A DNA stretch of 64,000 bases from Cloeon dipterum (Eukaryota; Arthropoda; Insecta; Ephemeroptera; Baetidae). Below the pieces are notes generated by a model, which was not told where the DNA came from, did not search any database, and saw nothing but the letters and a program-made list of their open reading frames with translations. The position numbers and the translations under genes are program-made. Numbering within the stretch: position 1 is the stretch's first letter; each line of letters opens with the position of its first letter. Of this stretch, positions 29,301-39,625 are shown piece after piece. The DNA lies in the NCBI RefSeq assembly GCF_949628265.1, contig NC_088788.1, positions 35,760,335 to 35,824,334 of the forward strand, given 5' to 3'.

Positions 29301-29511
29301 ATTGCGTTTATTGTGAGAGGGAAATGTATCTTTCGTTGAACCAACGTTCAGAGCTTAAAATATTTTATTTTCAAACTGTTTTTGCAGAACGGATGAGGGC
29401 CAGGAACCAGCTGACGTGCTTAACGACATCGGCAACATGCTTGCTAACCTGACAGACGAGTTGGACGCCATGCTAGAAGAGGAAAAAAGGCAAGGTCTCG
29501 GAGGCCAATGA
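5349..29511 (+). CDS. ckn: Caskin-like scaffold protein with tandem SAM domains
   Basis: Fifteen exons join in frame: 5349-5859, 20395-20562, 22869-22972, 23879-23953, 25009-25245, 25813-25923, 25989-26090, 26584-26808, 27292-27543, 27673-27939, 28137-28326, 28392-28588, 28652-28751, 28816-28882, 29388-29511; about 909 residues from the first ATG. Exons 6-7 (residues ~366-436) encode SAM1 ([15 protein letters not shown], then [20 protein letters not shown]). Exon 8 (~437-511) encodes SAM2 ([12 protein letters not shown], then [15 protein letters not shown]). The last exon encodes a helical acidic tail ([20 protein letters not shown]) typical of caskins. The middle is Pro/Ser-rich linker. Caskins are synaptic and receptor-tyrosine-phosphatase scaffolds that polymerise through their SAMs; that role is family knowledge. 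No ankyrin repeats or SH3 domain lie in the window. An in-frame stop at 5259-5261 and a good acceptor ending at 5302 leave open whether 5349 is the true start or the exon is spliced from upstream. Confidence 0.88.
12847..12902. repeat. Imperfect palindrome able to form a hairpin
   Basis: Left arm ATCCTCGACCCTGATTGGCT and right arm AGCCAATTAGCGTCGAGGAT are reverse complements apart from two positions, with a loop of about 14 bases. It sits in the large caskin intron. The arms contain inverted CCAAT-type cores. It may be a relic of a tiny palindromic element. Confidence 0.7.
14692..14713 (+). repeat. Short GGAGAT tandem repeat
   Basis: The unit GGAGAT or GGAGAC repeats about four times in a row inside the caskin intron. 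It is an ordinary microsatellite. Confidence 0.7.
19590..20010 (-). repeat. Dispersed repeat family R1, reversed copy
   Basis: Read on the minus strand this shows 'ctagaggagtttgacg', 'aactcgtcttcttgacc' and 'cccttcaacccccttt', paralleling motifs of the copy at 60890-61440. It is strongly diverged. It lies just upstream of caskin exon 2. Confidence 0.4.
23280..23600 (+). repeat. Dispersed repeat family R1, copy in caskin intron
   Basis: The run 'cgggacattttatcgaattt', 'ctcgtcaagccagatcgaat', 'gaacaccaaatttgaggtc', 'ataggtcaaggttaaaggtc' closely follows the copy at 230-400. It carries no coding content. Confidence 0.55.
24749..24914. mobile_element. MITE-like element, 166 bp, in caskin intron
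   Basis: The interval has terminal inverted repeats of about 28 bp. The left end reads AAGAACGCCGGCGACCAATC and continues AGAGAAGGC. The right end, read in reverse complement, starts AAGAACGTCAGCAACCAATC and continues AGAGAAGC. Only a few mismatches separate them. It has no coding capacity. It lies between caskin exons 23879-23953 and 25009-25245. No target duplication was clear, so the superfamily is not assigned. Confidence 0.7.
26855..26878 (+). repeat. CA microsatellite
   Basis: An ACAC run of about two dozen bases, with one interruption, lies just downstream of the SAM2 exon of caskin. Confidence 0.75.
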
Positions 29512-30450
29512 GCACCATCACTGCCTTCACTTCACAGCCGACGACCTTAACTGCACTCAACAACCACCTTGCACTCGCACCCTCTTTTCCGGATATTCTT
29601 TATTAGTTGTCTCGTCGCGATGGTCTGCAGGGAACCGCACTGCGTTGAAATGGGATTTTAAGTGTTTTTTTGTGTTGGCCTCCATGGGTGTCATTGTGAT
29701 GAAATTTGTAGACGAACCGCCCTCGACTTTAGCCGGCCATGCTTCAAATAATGTTTTGTAAAGTACTTGATGTGTTTAACTCTTATCCCTTTATGCAGGT
29801 TATTAAAGCTAAACTGCTAGGAATAACGCTCTAAGCTGCGCAGGAAACCAAACTTGTAACTCTTTCAGGCATTTTTCAACTTTGTATACTTTGTACTGTC
29901 TTCGCCTGTGGATATACAAATTTTTCAATCAGGAACTGTGCCATACACACAAAAATTTGGGTTTTTAACAGCGTGAAAAACGTCAAATGTACAGCCGCTC
30001 ACTGGTTCTGTTCTCTAACCAAAGTAAAATGGTGGTATTAAGAGTGTACAGTGATTAACACGTAATAAATCAGATCCGGTGGGGCCGCTGCCCTCGGCTT
30101 TTATTTTCCAAAAACCGGTTTTTTTAATAGATTTTGGCACCATGTATCGTCTAAGTTGTTATCTTGATAAACATTTAAATTATATTAGGGTATAGCATTA
30201 ACGGAAAATAGGAATGTACAATACATATTAAGGAGGACACTTGTAAATAGCAGCTAAAATTACTTGATAATATAAAGACTGGTGTATCTAATCCTACTGG
30301 ATATTTCCATTATTGTTGTTGCTTATATGATTAATATATATTTATATTCACACAAAAAAATGAAAGAAAAGAAAAGAAAGCGCGAAAAGCTCGATTTCTG
30401 CCACTTTAATTCCTCGTCACCCTTTGTTGTTCATTGTGAGATTTAATAAA
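29512..30450 (+). other. Caskin 3' UTR with two poly(A) signals
   Basis: AATAAA hexamers occur at 30064-30069 and 30445-30450 downstream of the caskin stop. The segment is AT-rich and has no long open frame. Two alternative 3' ends are therefore possible. Confidence 0.55.
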
Positions 30451-33400
30451 CTTGGCATCTTGAATATTTAAGAAGAAAAAAAATTACTATTTAGGGAGAT
30501 CGTTTGTAAAAATACTTTAACCTTTTGTGTCCATCTGAGCGGGCATAAAAATCGATAGAGGTACACAGCAATGTGAATGCATAATAATATTATTTTTACT
30601 ATTAACCGATGGTGTACATGAACAATTGCTGCTTCAAAAGTACACAACATTATGTAGCACAACTCTGTTTAGAGCAGCTCATTGTAAAGAAGAGATGGAA
30701 TAAAATATAATTATAATTAAAACAAGCCTGAGATGTTTTCATTCCTAAAAACAACATTTCCTATACTGATATAAAATAAACAACTTGTTAGGCTCATTTC
30801 CTAATGCTTTTCTTCCTTAGACAGAGAGAATTAATAATTCATACGCGAGTAAAATGAAAGTTGTGTTGACCCTTGTTGATAAACACGCCGCTCGTAAAGT
30901 ATTTTTGCACAAAGTCACGCTTTTACACAGATAAATGGTCTAGCTGTCAGCGGCTAGTCGAAACAAAAACGTGAAAGCGTTAAATCGGTTTATTTTGTTG
31001 CATCCCGAGACATAAAACGAATCGGTGCGAAAACAACGAGTGACAATTGTATGTAAAAGGGGGCAATGATAATTTACTAGCTTCTATAATTGAGGAGATG
31101 GAAACTTTATGAGTCATATATACGATTTCTCGTTATCTTTCCCCTCACTTAAATTGGTGAAATGCGTGCGTGCATAAATTAAGGGTAATTAAATCATCGA
31201 GCGCCTCTTTCTCCAAACCTTGATGATGTGCTTCCAATTTCTTGCAGATGAATTAATTTTATGAAAGTCGGCTGCGTTTTGAGCGGATTCTTAATGCTAA
31301 TGCACACGATTATCGACTTATAATGCCATTAGGTGATCGCGCGCACTGCTCTCGCTATATAATTGCAAATTCGTGTATTGCTAAATTTCACTAACGATGA
31401 CGACTGACCGAGCATGGCGGTGAACACGATTCCTTCCATTGCCAGAAACACATCCAAACTGCTCTCCACTCGCCAGCAGAGAGTGAGTTCAAATAATATG
31501 TGCAAACGGAGCCAATTAGGACAATTGCATAATTCATTTGTCATAAATACACATTGCTCGAATACCCGCATTTATATGAATTATTCAGGGAAGCAAGAGA
31601 GAGCATTATATTTTTTTACAGGTGGATGGCCTCTGTAAATTCTCTTAACTTTTTGTCAGGGTTTTACCTGGGGGCGGATTTACGGCAACGCAACCTTGAG
31701 AGAAAATGGCAACGCTGGGCATAAGGATAGCATTAGGGCTGCCACTCTCCGGGCTTCGACCGGAGATCTCCGGGTTTGGGACTGAAAATTTTAACACGGG
31801 GAGTATAGGGATCTCCGGGTTTTCGAGTTCAAAATCTCCGGGTTTTAGCTTTGGAAGTCTGGCACCCCTAGATAGCATTTTGTACAGTGTTTCAAGGTCG
31901 AGCTAAAAAAACAGTGCCGTAATCCGCCCCCGTGAGAGTCTTTTTCTGATACCAAAAAGCCTTCCAAATTTTGTTGAACAGATACCCCACCGACAAACGC
32001 GACATTTCCTTCTAAAGGATATGTAAAATTGAACTCACGAACCCGTCATGCAAATTTTTGTAAATATTGTATAGAATTTAGGATATGTCAGGTGCATAAA
32101 AGGCGAGCTAAGAATTTTTTTGTTTGCACACTAACTACTAATGCAAATTAAAATGGACGTAACATCTGAGAAAAATCGGACTCAACCTAGTTGAAGACTT
32201 TCGGTGCTGAGAGGACCTTGAACTATTTCTAAAGGAATTAAACGTAATTAGAAAATTCTCGGGAAAGACAAAGCTCTCTTACAATTAGTCACTAGAAACA
32301 AACAAACCCTATTAACCCCTATTACATCTTTCACATTCGAAAGCCTGGCATTTCATTACGCAACTTCTATTATTTATTTCACACAGCACGATCCTATACA
32401 ACACAATGCCTTTTTGTTCGCGTCAAACGACACATAAACATTTTAGAAGGTCGAGCAAAAACCTAAATTACCATGCAATGCATCCTGTCTGGTACTTTAC
32501 AAAAAGCAAAAATAAGAATTGCCCGGTTCTTACAAAGCTTAGAATTCCTTTTTATGGTGCATCGATTTATGTAAATCGATTGGTGGGTCATCTTTGACGT
32601 TCCCGAAAAAAAATAGAAATTTATTCTCACATATGGGTTAATTATTTGATTCAAAGCAGAACCCACTAGCTAACATATACATATAATGCCCTGGCTAGTT
32701 CACTGCGCCTAGAGCCCCGTTTCAAAGAATTTTCGGCTGCCTTAAAGGCATTCCTGTACCTTCACAAAGTTTACTCTGCGCAGGAATATTTCTCCTTTGT
32801 TAAAAATCTTTAACAAAAATAATAATAGTAATATTGTTTGTGTTAGTTTGTAATTTGCAATCAGATAGGGTGCATGTGAGAACATCATCACCTGTACGTA
32901 TGTTCTACTATGCATGCTGAGAGTCAAATAAATTGAATTGAATAGAATTGTAGAGCATAAAACTTAACATATAATCTGAAAACTGAGAAAATTTCTTATT
33001 TTTGTATGTTTGCAAAATGACAAAAACAGAGCAGCAAGACCTGGTAGTTAGCGTGAATTGCCAATGCGCCATTAGCCAATTTCCTGGCTAAAAGTCTAAG
33101 ATCCGGCAAGAATTTGATTTCTAATTACAATTGTTGCGTGAAGAGAAAAAATCAAACTTACCACACATAAATATGTTGAAACCTGTTATAAACGCGACAG
33201 CGGATAAAAAGCTAAAATTAAATATTCGCTCCTAAACCCAAATAAAAAAAATTGCGAGAACCAGACTCAATTCGTGAATATATTTGGCCACAACCACGCT
33301 CAAAACTGGTTATTCTCACCAGACGAAAAGTGACCGAAGGGAGAATTGAAGGGAGTCACGGCAGCCAAGCTAGTAAAGCATAAGTGTAGGTGATATGTGA

Positions 33401-35460
33401 AAAAGTTGCGGAAGTTGGGTCGTGGGATCAGCTCTTGTGAAAGTGTTAGCCGGGTCCGCATCCGAGCCAAGCCACCGCCAATCGTATATACACACTCTCA
33501 GTCTCGGCAAAATCGAACGCGAATATTTGCGCTATTGAATAGGAGACAGTGGTGTTATTATGCTCATTACTGCCGCCGCGCGTCTAACGAGCGACAATTG
33601 TGCACGTCGGGCCGGCATCCAATTTGCGTGATTTTCCTATGTTCTGGACGCACTCGAGTGGAAATTCAGCGACAAGCAATGTCAATGGCACCTCTCGAAC
33701 GCTCTTGTAATCGGCGCGTGCGTTCGCGCGGGCACAAAAACATGTACCCGAACCGAAATTGGCCTGCTTTTCGCACATCATGAATTTTCATGCAGCCTTT
33801 TGAAAGTTAGCGTGCGCGAAGATCCGGTACATCTTTCTATCGTATAGAAACTGCTGCTATTTCAAACCGAGATAATTCCCCGCGGTCAAGTTGCTTCATG
33901 CGTTGCGGCGGGCAATAATTTGGCACCAAATTAGCCAGTCCGCCCCCCGCCCGACTTGTTGCATAAGAGAAACAAACGCGAGGTGGTCCGCCCACTCTAA
34001 ATCCATTAGTGTCTCTTTTTTCATTCGCCGCACTTTTTGCACTCGTGGAAGTGAATTAACTAGGGCAGGAATGCCGAGATTGTTGTCGAGAAGAAAACGT
34101 CTTGATTAATAAAAATGTTCTTTGTGCGCTCGCGGCGCGCTCAAGAAATTGAAGAACCAATTCTCGCACTCACATGTGGGTTTCGCGTACACACCCTTTT
34201 TGCTTTTGTCGAAGTGAAGGGCGAATATGATTTGCACACTACACAGATCGTGATTGAATTTTTCCATAATCCATTCATCAGCCGTAGCAGCCGTGAGATG
34301 AATAAAAGGTGGCTTCTTTCCCAGGCTATATGGCAATTAACATTTTGCAATGCTTCCTTTACACGTTCCTTCTATAAACACAGGCCAAAGATCGCATCCA
34401 GTTGTAATTATGGTGTTGCGTATTTCATCAATTTTCATTCTATGAGACGACCTCTGATTTGGTTCCACAGACAATTGAATGCGATTTAACTGTTTTTCTA
34501 AAGTTAAAAATCGCACCAAGTCAGTGAAAACATAAAAAAATGGCGAGCTTTAGTCGTGATTCAAACGGATTAAAACTGTAATATAATTCAAATTAAGGAA
34601 GTTAATCACATACTGTCTTTATTGCCATTTTCCTTGAAAGTTAAAATTAAAATAAAAAAGTTGATTCAATGATGTTTGCAATCCAGTCTTCGAATCTAGC
34701 TTAAAGATTGTGGCGTTGGAATAAAAAATCCAGAGTTTTGGCTTTACACCCTGCAAGTATGAGCTTGATAAAATAAAAATCTCTTCGGTCAATGTCCCCC
34801 CAAAGGGACCACTGAGTATTTTTGAGTGTTTGTAATGGAGACGCGGAGTAAACAGCCCATTTAAGAATTGGCCTGTTTCTATTTATAGGCTGAAATTACG
34901 GATTATTGTTTAGCGCTTGTGAGTGGAGCAATTATTTGCTCTAATATTCGTGCTGCGGCGCGTTTGTTCTGAATAAGGAAATAAAAGTGGTCGTGCAGGT
35001 GCAGGTCATTTGAGATGCCCAGCAGTACTGAGACCCAATTTCATGTTCACATAATCAGCCGTCAGCTGTTCGCACATATAATTTATGCTAAACTGGTTGA
35101 ACGGTAAATAATGCAACAAAGCGACACGCTGGACTCGATTTGATATAAAAAAAGTCTGATTTCCATTTTTTAGAAATAGCGTAATTTGCAGCACGATTAG
35201 TGGTTCCTTCCTAATTACGTGTCTAATTGAGACGCCTTTTGATCCAGGAAGGATTGCAGAAATGTCAAAAGTGCTAATTGATCCGCCGATATTAGGGTGG
35301 CGACCGCGATGATAGATGCGGCGGCGGCGGCGGCTCATGAAAACCTATCCTATCGAGATCGGTCTAGTGAGAGCGCCGTCCCTTCTGAAAACGGGTCCTG
35401 CAGCCGCTGCTCTTTCTCCAAACACCCCGCCCACCGTGATATGCAGCCGGCCGCGGTGCC
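30451..35460. other. Gene-free stretch between caskin and the cuticle cluster
   Basis: No exon with convincing coding content was found on either strand. The interval holds one candidate MITE at about 31669-31933. GC-rich sequence appears near 33400-34100, but its open frames are short and match nothing I recognise. Confidence 0.5.
31669..31933. mobile_element. Candidate MITE with repeated TCTCCGGGTTT motif
   Basis: The ends are inverted: GGGGGCGGATTTACGGCA on the left and TGCCGTAATCCGCCCCC on the right, differing by one base. The interior carries the 11-mer TCTCCGGG(T/C)TT four times between about 31745 and 31850. There is no coding capacity. No target duplication could be fixed by eye. Confidence 0.5.
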
Positions 35461-35467
35461 TATAAAA
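35461..35467 (+). promoter_or_regulatory. TATA box of the RR-2 cuticle protein gene
   Basis: TATAAAA lies 70 nt before the start codon, and GC-rich sequence flanks it. Cuticle genes of insects commonly have TATA promoters with short 5' UTRs. Confidence 0.75.
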
Positions 35468-35530
35468 CCGGCGGCGCGCAACCTCACTCTGCAGTTTTAT
35501 TTTAGTCATCGACTCAGACACGTTCAAAAG

Positions 35531-37255
35531 ATGCTGAAGGTGAGTGTGCCGTTCGCTGCTTTCCGATCGCGGCCAAACCTAACGTTCGAGCTTTTCCAGG
35601 CGACACTGTTGTTGGCGGCCCTCGGCGTGGCCCGCGCTGGCGTGGTGCCCGTGCAGCAGCACCAGCAGCAGCAGCTGCAGCTGCAGCCGCAGCAGTACCT
35701 GGCCCAGGGCCCGGCCCCCACGTACATCGCCGCCGCCCCCGCCGGCTTCGGCCAGCAGGTCCGCGCCCTGCCCCCCATCTACCGCACTGCCGCCCCTGCC
35801 GCCGTTGCTGTGCCCCAACAGGTGAGCATTTCCTTACAATTTTGCGCAGATAAATTTATTATTTTCTGCAACACCATACACGTGTCTAAAGTATAATTTT
35901 TAGCACAGTCAAATAATTATGCTTTAAATCCCTGTCTTGTTTTGGCAATTTTGATCTGGACTAATTTTAATCGACAACTTTGTTAGATTTCACGAAGAAT
36001 CTACGGATGTAGTAAAACAATTACTCGGCTCTCGCTCTCTATAACCTGAAGTGTCCGTAACAACCGCATACTATCGCAATTAATCAAAGTGAAATCTCGG
36101 CGAGCAGACAATTACCTCTTACCGCTCGCTCTCAATTGCACTCTTTTACACTGCCGCGGATTACACCTATCGCTGGCACATTCCACACACTCTCGAGAAA
36201 TCGTCCGCGTCCAAATCCAGTTTACGCGCGATAGAATTAATGAATGAAAGTGAAAACTAGAGCATTTTCTCTCTGTCGTCCGCAGGCCCTGTACCGCGCC
36301 GCCCCCGCCCCGGCCGCCGTCGCCATCAACCCTGCCCAGTTCGCCTACAGGCCTGCCGTGGCCGCCGCCCCCGCCCAGTTCGCCTACCGCACTGCCGCGC
36401 CTGCCCCCGCCCCCGTGGCCGCCGCCGCTCCTGCCCCCGCTGCCGCCCCCATCCAGGACTACCAGAACCAGGCCCTCGCCGCCCAGAGGGCAGTCCAGGC
36501 CCGTCCCCAGGCCGCCAACGCCCTCCGCCGCGTCCCTGCCCAGCAGACCCAGCAGCCCGAGGAGGACTACGACGTGAGTATTTTGGTGTGATTCACATTA
36601 AAACGAATGGCACGCGCGTGACGCAATCGGATCGGCGTGAGAACCGGCATTGATGAGCCGCTGACTGCCGTTAGCAAAAAACCACTTTCTCTCGGCCAGT
36701 CAACCGGCAGCTCTATTAATTTTTCACGCAGCTAATTAAATGCCAAAATGTCAGCTGCGATTCGATACGGATCAAACAATGACGAGGCCGATTTAAAAAA
36801 CAATAATTTATATTTTCACAGCCCAATCCCGCCTACAACTTCTCCTTCGACGTCAAGGACGATCAGTTCACCAACTACCAGAACCGCAAGGAGCAGCGTG
36901 AGGGAGACCAGATCAAGGGAAGCTACAGCGTCGTCGACTCTGACGGATTCATCCGCACCGTCACCTACACCGCCGACCCCGTCGGAGGATTCAAGGTGAC
37001 AATTTCAATAGCTTCTCCTGATTTGCTGAGAATTAATCGTCGATAATTTTCCAGGCCGAGGTGATCCGCGAGCCCACCGACATCAAGGTGTTGATCCCCA
37101 CCCCCGCCCCTGCCACCCAGGCCGCCCAGCGCGCCGCCGCCCCCAGAGTGGCCCAGCAGCAGTACCAGCCCCAGCCCCAGCAGTACCAGCAACAACAGTA
37201 CCAGCCCCAGCAGCAGTATCAGGCCCAGCAGTACCAGCAGCCCGCCGCCGTTTGA
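35531..37255 (+). CDS. RR-2-type cuticular protein (CPR family)
   Basis: Exons are 35531-35539, 35600-35821, 36286-36573, 36822-36995 and 37055-37255, all phase 0, giving 297 residues. The start exon encodes only Met-Leu-Lys, the usual layout for insect cuticle genes, and the signal peptide (MLKATLLLAALGVARA) spans the first intron. Residues ~17-170 are low complexity: Gln-rich, then Ala/Pro-rich with repeats of AQFAYR(T/P)A. Residues ~174-240 are a Rebers-Riddiford chitin-binding domain with the RR-2 signature (GSYSVVDSDG, then RTVTYTADPVGGFKAEV and IREP). The C-terminus is QQYQ-rich. In the family the RR domain binds chitin fibres in the procuticle and RR-2 members favour rigid cuticle. An AATAAA at 37448-37453 fits the 3' end. 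Confidence 0.93.
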
Positions 37256-37447
37256 GTTGCTCCTCGAAGCAAGCGAACAGCAGAGCGAGGCTGACACGAC
37301 AATTATTGCTCGTGTTGAAAGACTCAAAATTCAACCAGTGTGACTGCGTTACTTCCTGTTTCTATAGTGAGCCGCCGAAAAAGTCAAGTGCCTGTCCGCG
37401 CGGACCGCTTTTGTATTTTTGTTCTCTTCGCGGAATGCGTGTGGTGC

Positions 37448-37453
37448 AATAAA
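37448..37453 (+). terminator. Poly(A) signal of the RR-2 cuticle gene
   Basis: AATAAA lies about 190 nt after the stop codon. Confidence 0.6.
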
Positions 37454-37983
37454 AAATTTGTACAAAAACCAACTCACTCTGCCTTGTTTGTTACACGATT
37501 TTCATTTTAATGGTCAGGTGCGTGGCTGGCGAATACACTTTTACTCGCCGCCGCTCCAGATCGTCGCTCGACTTTCTCTAATGGAGCATTTAAAACGCGA
37601 GATGTACGCCTTTCTCCGCCCGAAATCACTTTCACTGCCGCACGAATTGGCAGGATAACATCTATTTATACATTCAGAAACCACACCTGCGCGAGTACTC
37701 GCGGCAATGCGATAACCGCGTGTGTTACATAAGAAAGGGAACACATCCTTTCAGATTGCAAAAAAATGGTGCCAAATTGGAATTATATGCTTCATGTATG
37801 GGAATGAAAGTTTATTGCTGATTTAAACATGAATGACGATGGGTACAACAATTAAAATTAGTCAACAAAAAGCTACAGGTTGCTGATCGGTGGTTGCATG
37901 AATTATTTTCACTTTCGAGGGAGCTGCGAATTTGAATGAGATCAATTCGGGGAAGCAAGGGTGCTTGTTGGTTGAGCGTCTCC

Positions 37984-38997
37984 CTAGCCGGCGTACTCCT
38001 TGCCAACGTGGTGCTTGACACCCCACTTGAAGTTAGCGTGCTTGTCGGTCTTCACGTAGGTGTGCACGGGGCCGACGACCCCTTCCTTGCCGGGGCTGCG
38101 ACGCGCGCGGCTCAGAGGAGCGTCGTGCAGGCGCGCTTGGAACTCTTGACCTGGAAAAGGAAATTGTTGAGAGGCCGCTGATTTAAAATTAAGTTTCTCT
38201 TGTGCTGGTACTGAGTTGTTATCTTGTAACAGGAGGAGTGTCTTTTATACTTGTTGATTATTTCATGCAATTTGTAAACGATCAAATCAGGTGCAATTCC
38301 ACTAACTTTCAATGTAAGATGTTAGTAAATTTCATATTGAAATTAAAAGAGTGTGCTTTTAATCAAAACGTGGACATTTATTCTAGTGTGAGGTCCAACC
38401 AATAAAGTGTATCACAGTCAAATCGTCAGGTTTTAGATTGGAACAAGTCATGCAGCAGTCAAATAACAGCTAACCCAACCAATTCAATCATTACTCGCTG
38501 CTGTACTGATGTTCGAAAATATAAATACTCGTTTTGTGCAGGGTAGTTTGAATGTCGTGCACGTCAGGGTCAGTGGTTGCCGCCGGGGTATCGCACGCCC
38601 CACGAGACGTGACCGTGCTTGTTGGTCTTGACAAATGAGAAGACGCCGCCGCCACCTGATTCTGCGTTTTTCGGTCGGTGGTTGGACGGAACCGCGCGGT
38701 ACTCGTCTTTCGGGGCCCAATAGCCCTGTCTTTTGTGCCTCATCGTGTCCGCTGCGGCGCATAATAATTCAAAAGTCCGTTTTCAAATCGAGCGTTTGTT
38801 CTGGTCATGCGTTTGGAAAATCGTGTCACTTACCGTCGTCGATTTCCAGAAGGTACATGCGCGCAGAAACTGTGCTCAAGGTGGCGATCAGCACCACGGC
38901 CAGGACGATCATCTGTGGCAAAAATTAATTGAATATCACCAAAAGAGCTAAATTAAAATTGAAAAATTGAAACACTTACGAATTTGAGGGAAACCAT
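37984..38997 (-). CDS. Same gene, isoform with distal last exon
   Basis: The exon 37984-38150 begins after a TTTTCCAG acceptor in phase 1, the phase left by the exon 38834-38912, and so can replace 38570-38751. The result is 87 residues. Its tail (TYVKTDKHANFKWGVKHHVG) parallels the proximal exon's FVKTNKHGHVSWGVRY. It has its own AATAAA on the minus strand at 37811-37816. No separate signal-peptide exon was found between 38150 and 38570. Alternative use of the two last exons is inferred; a missed first exon for a second gene is the other explanation. Confidence 0.65.
38570..38997 (-). CDS. Small secreted cuticle-type protein, isoform with proximal last exon
   Basis: Minus-strand exons 38980-38997, 38834-38912 and 38570-38751 join in frame to 92 residues. 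The N-terminus (MVSLKFMIVLAVVLIATLST) is a signal peptide, followed by a basic, Gly-rich stretch and the end motif FVKTNKHGHVSWGVRYPGG. The short first coding exon splitting the signal peptide is typical of insect cuticle genes. The end motif also occurs, diverged, in the last exon at 37984-38150. I do not recognise the family; a structural cuticle role is inferred from architecture and neighbours. TATA box at 39057-39063; a poly(A) signal (AATAAA on the minus strand) lies near 38377. Confidence 0.8.
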
Positions 38998-39056
38998 GGT
39001 GTTAGCTGCTGCAAGTGCTCTCTGCAAATGTTGTCATTTTCACTGGTGCAGCTCTG

Positions 39057-39063
39057 TTTTATA
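39057..39063 (-). promoter_or_regulatory. TATA box of the small secreted protein gene
   Basis: TATAAAA on the minus strand lies about 60 nt before the start codon at 38997. Confidence 0.7.
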
Positions 39064-39625
39064 GTGCGGTCGGCAAACGAACTCGCTTTCGAGTCGGTAC
39101 CATTGTGCCGACTGTCACTGTCTCGGCTCCACCTCGCGTTATTGTCGACAAAAAGCTTGCGCGGAACCAATGGGTCAGAAAATAAACGCGTTTCTGCTGA
39201 GCGACTTTTTGTCTGGGTCGACTCTTGTTATTGTGCGGCCGAGCTTGTCAGCCAGCTCATTGCAGGCTAATAAACTCGATTAGGTACACTACTTTTCTTG
39301 TAACCAAGTTAATTTGTCGATTCTCAACGTCAACGCTGATGCAAATTTTGTTATTAAAATATGAAGTGACTCTTTGGTTTCATCACTGGACGCATAAAAT
39401 ACGAAATATTTTTTTCGTCTGGGATACAATGTGGGTTACGTTTGAATGAGCAAATGTGTGAAGAGTAGTTGTTTTATTTGGTTGTCAAGAAGGCCCAGTA
39501 ACCTAGTGTGCATTGATGAGGCGCTAATTGACGCACTCCGTTACATGCTCTCATCTTCAACTTGGAGAGCACGCAGTATCGTTCCAAGTCGCGATTGATC
39601 GACATTATTTGGATGGTGACGCAGG

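Noticed and set aside
35297..35896. Open frame of 199 codons running into the RR-2 cuticle exon
   Set aside because: It crosses the TATA box, the true start and the first intron; the spliced model with signal peptide is far better.
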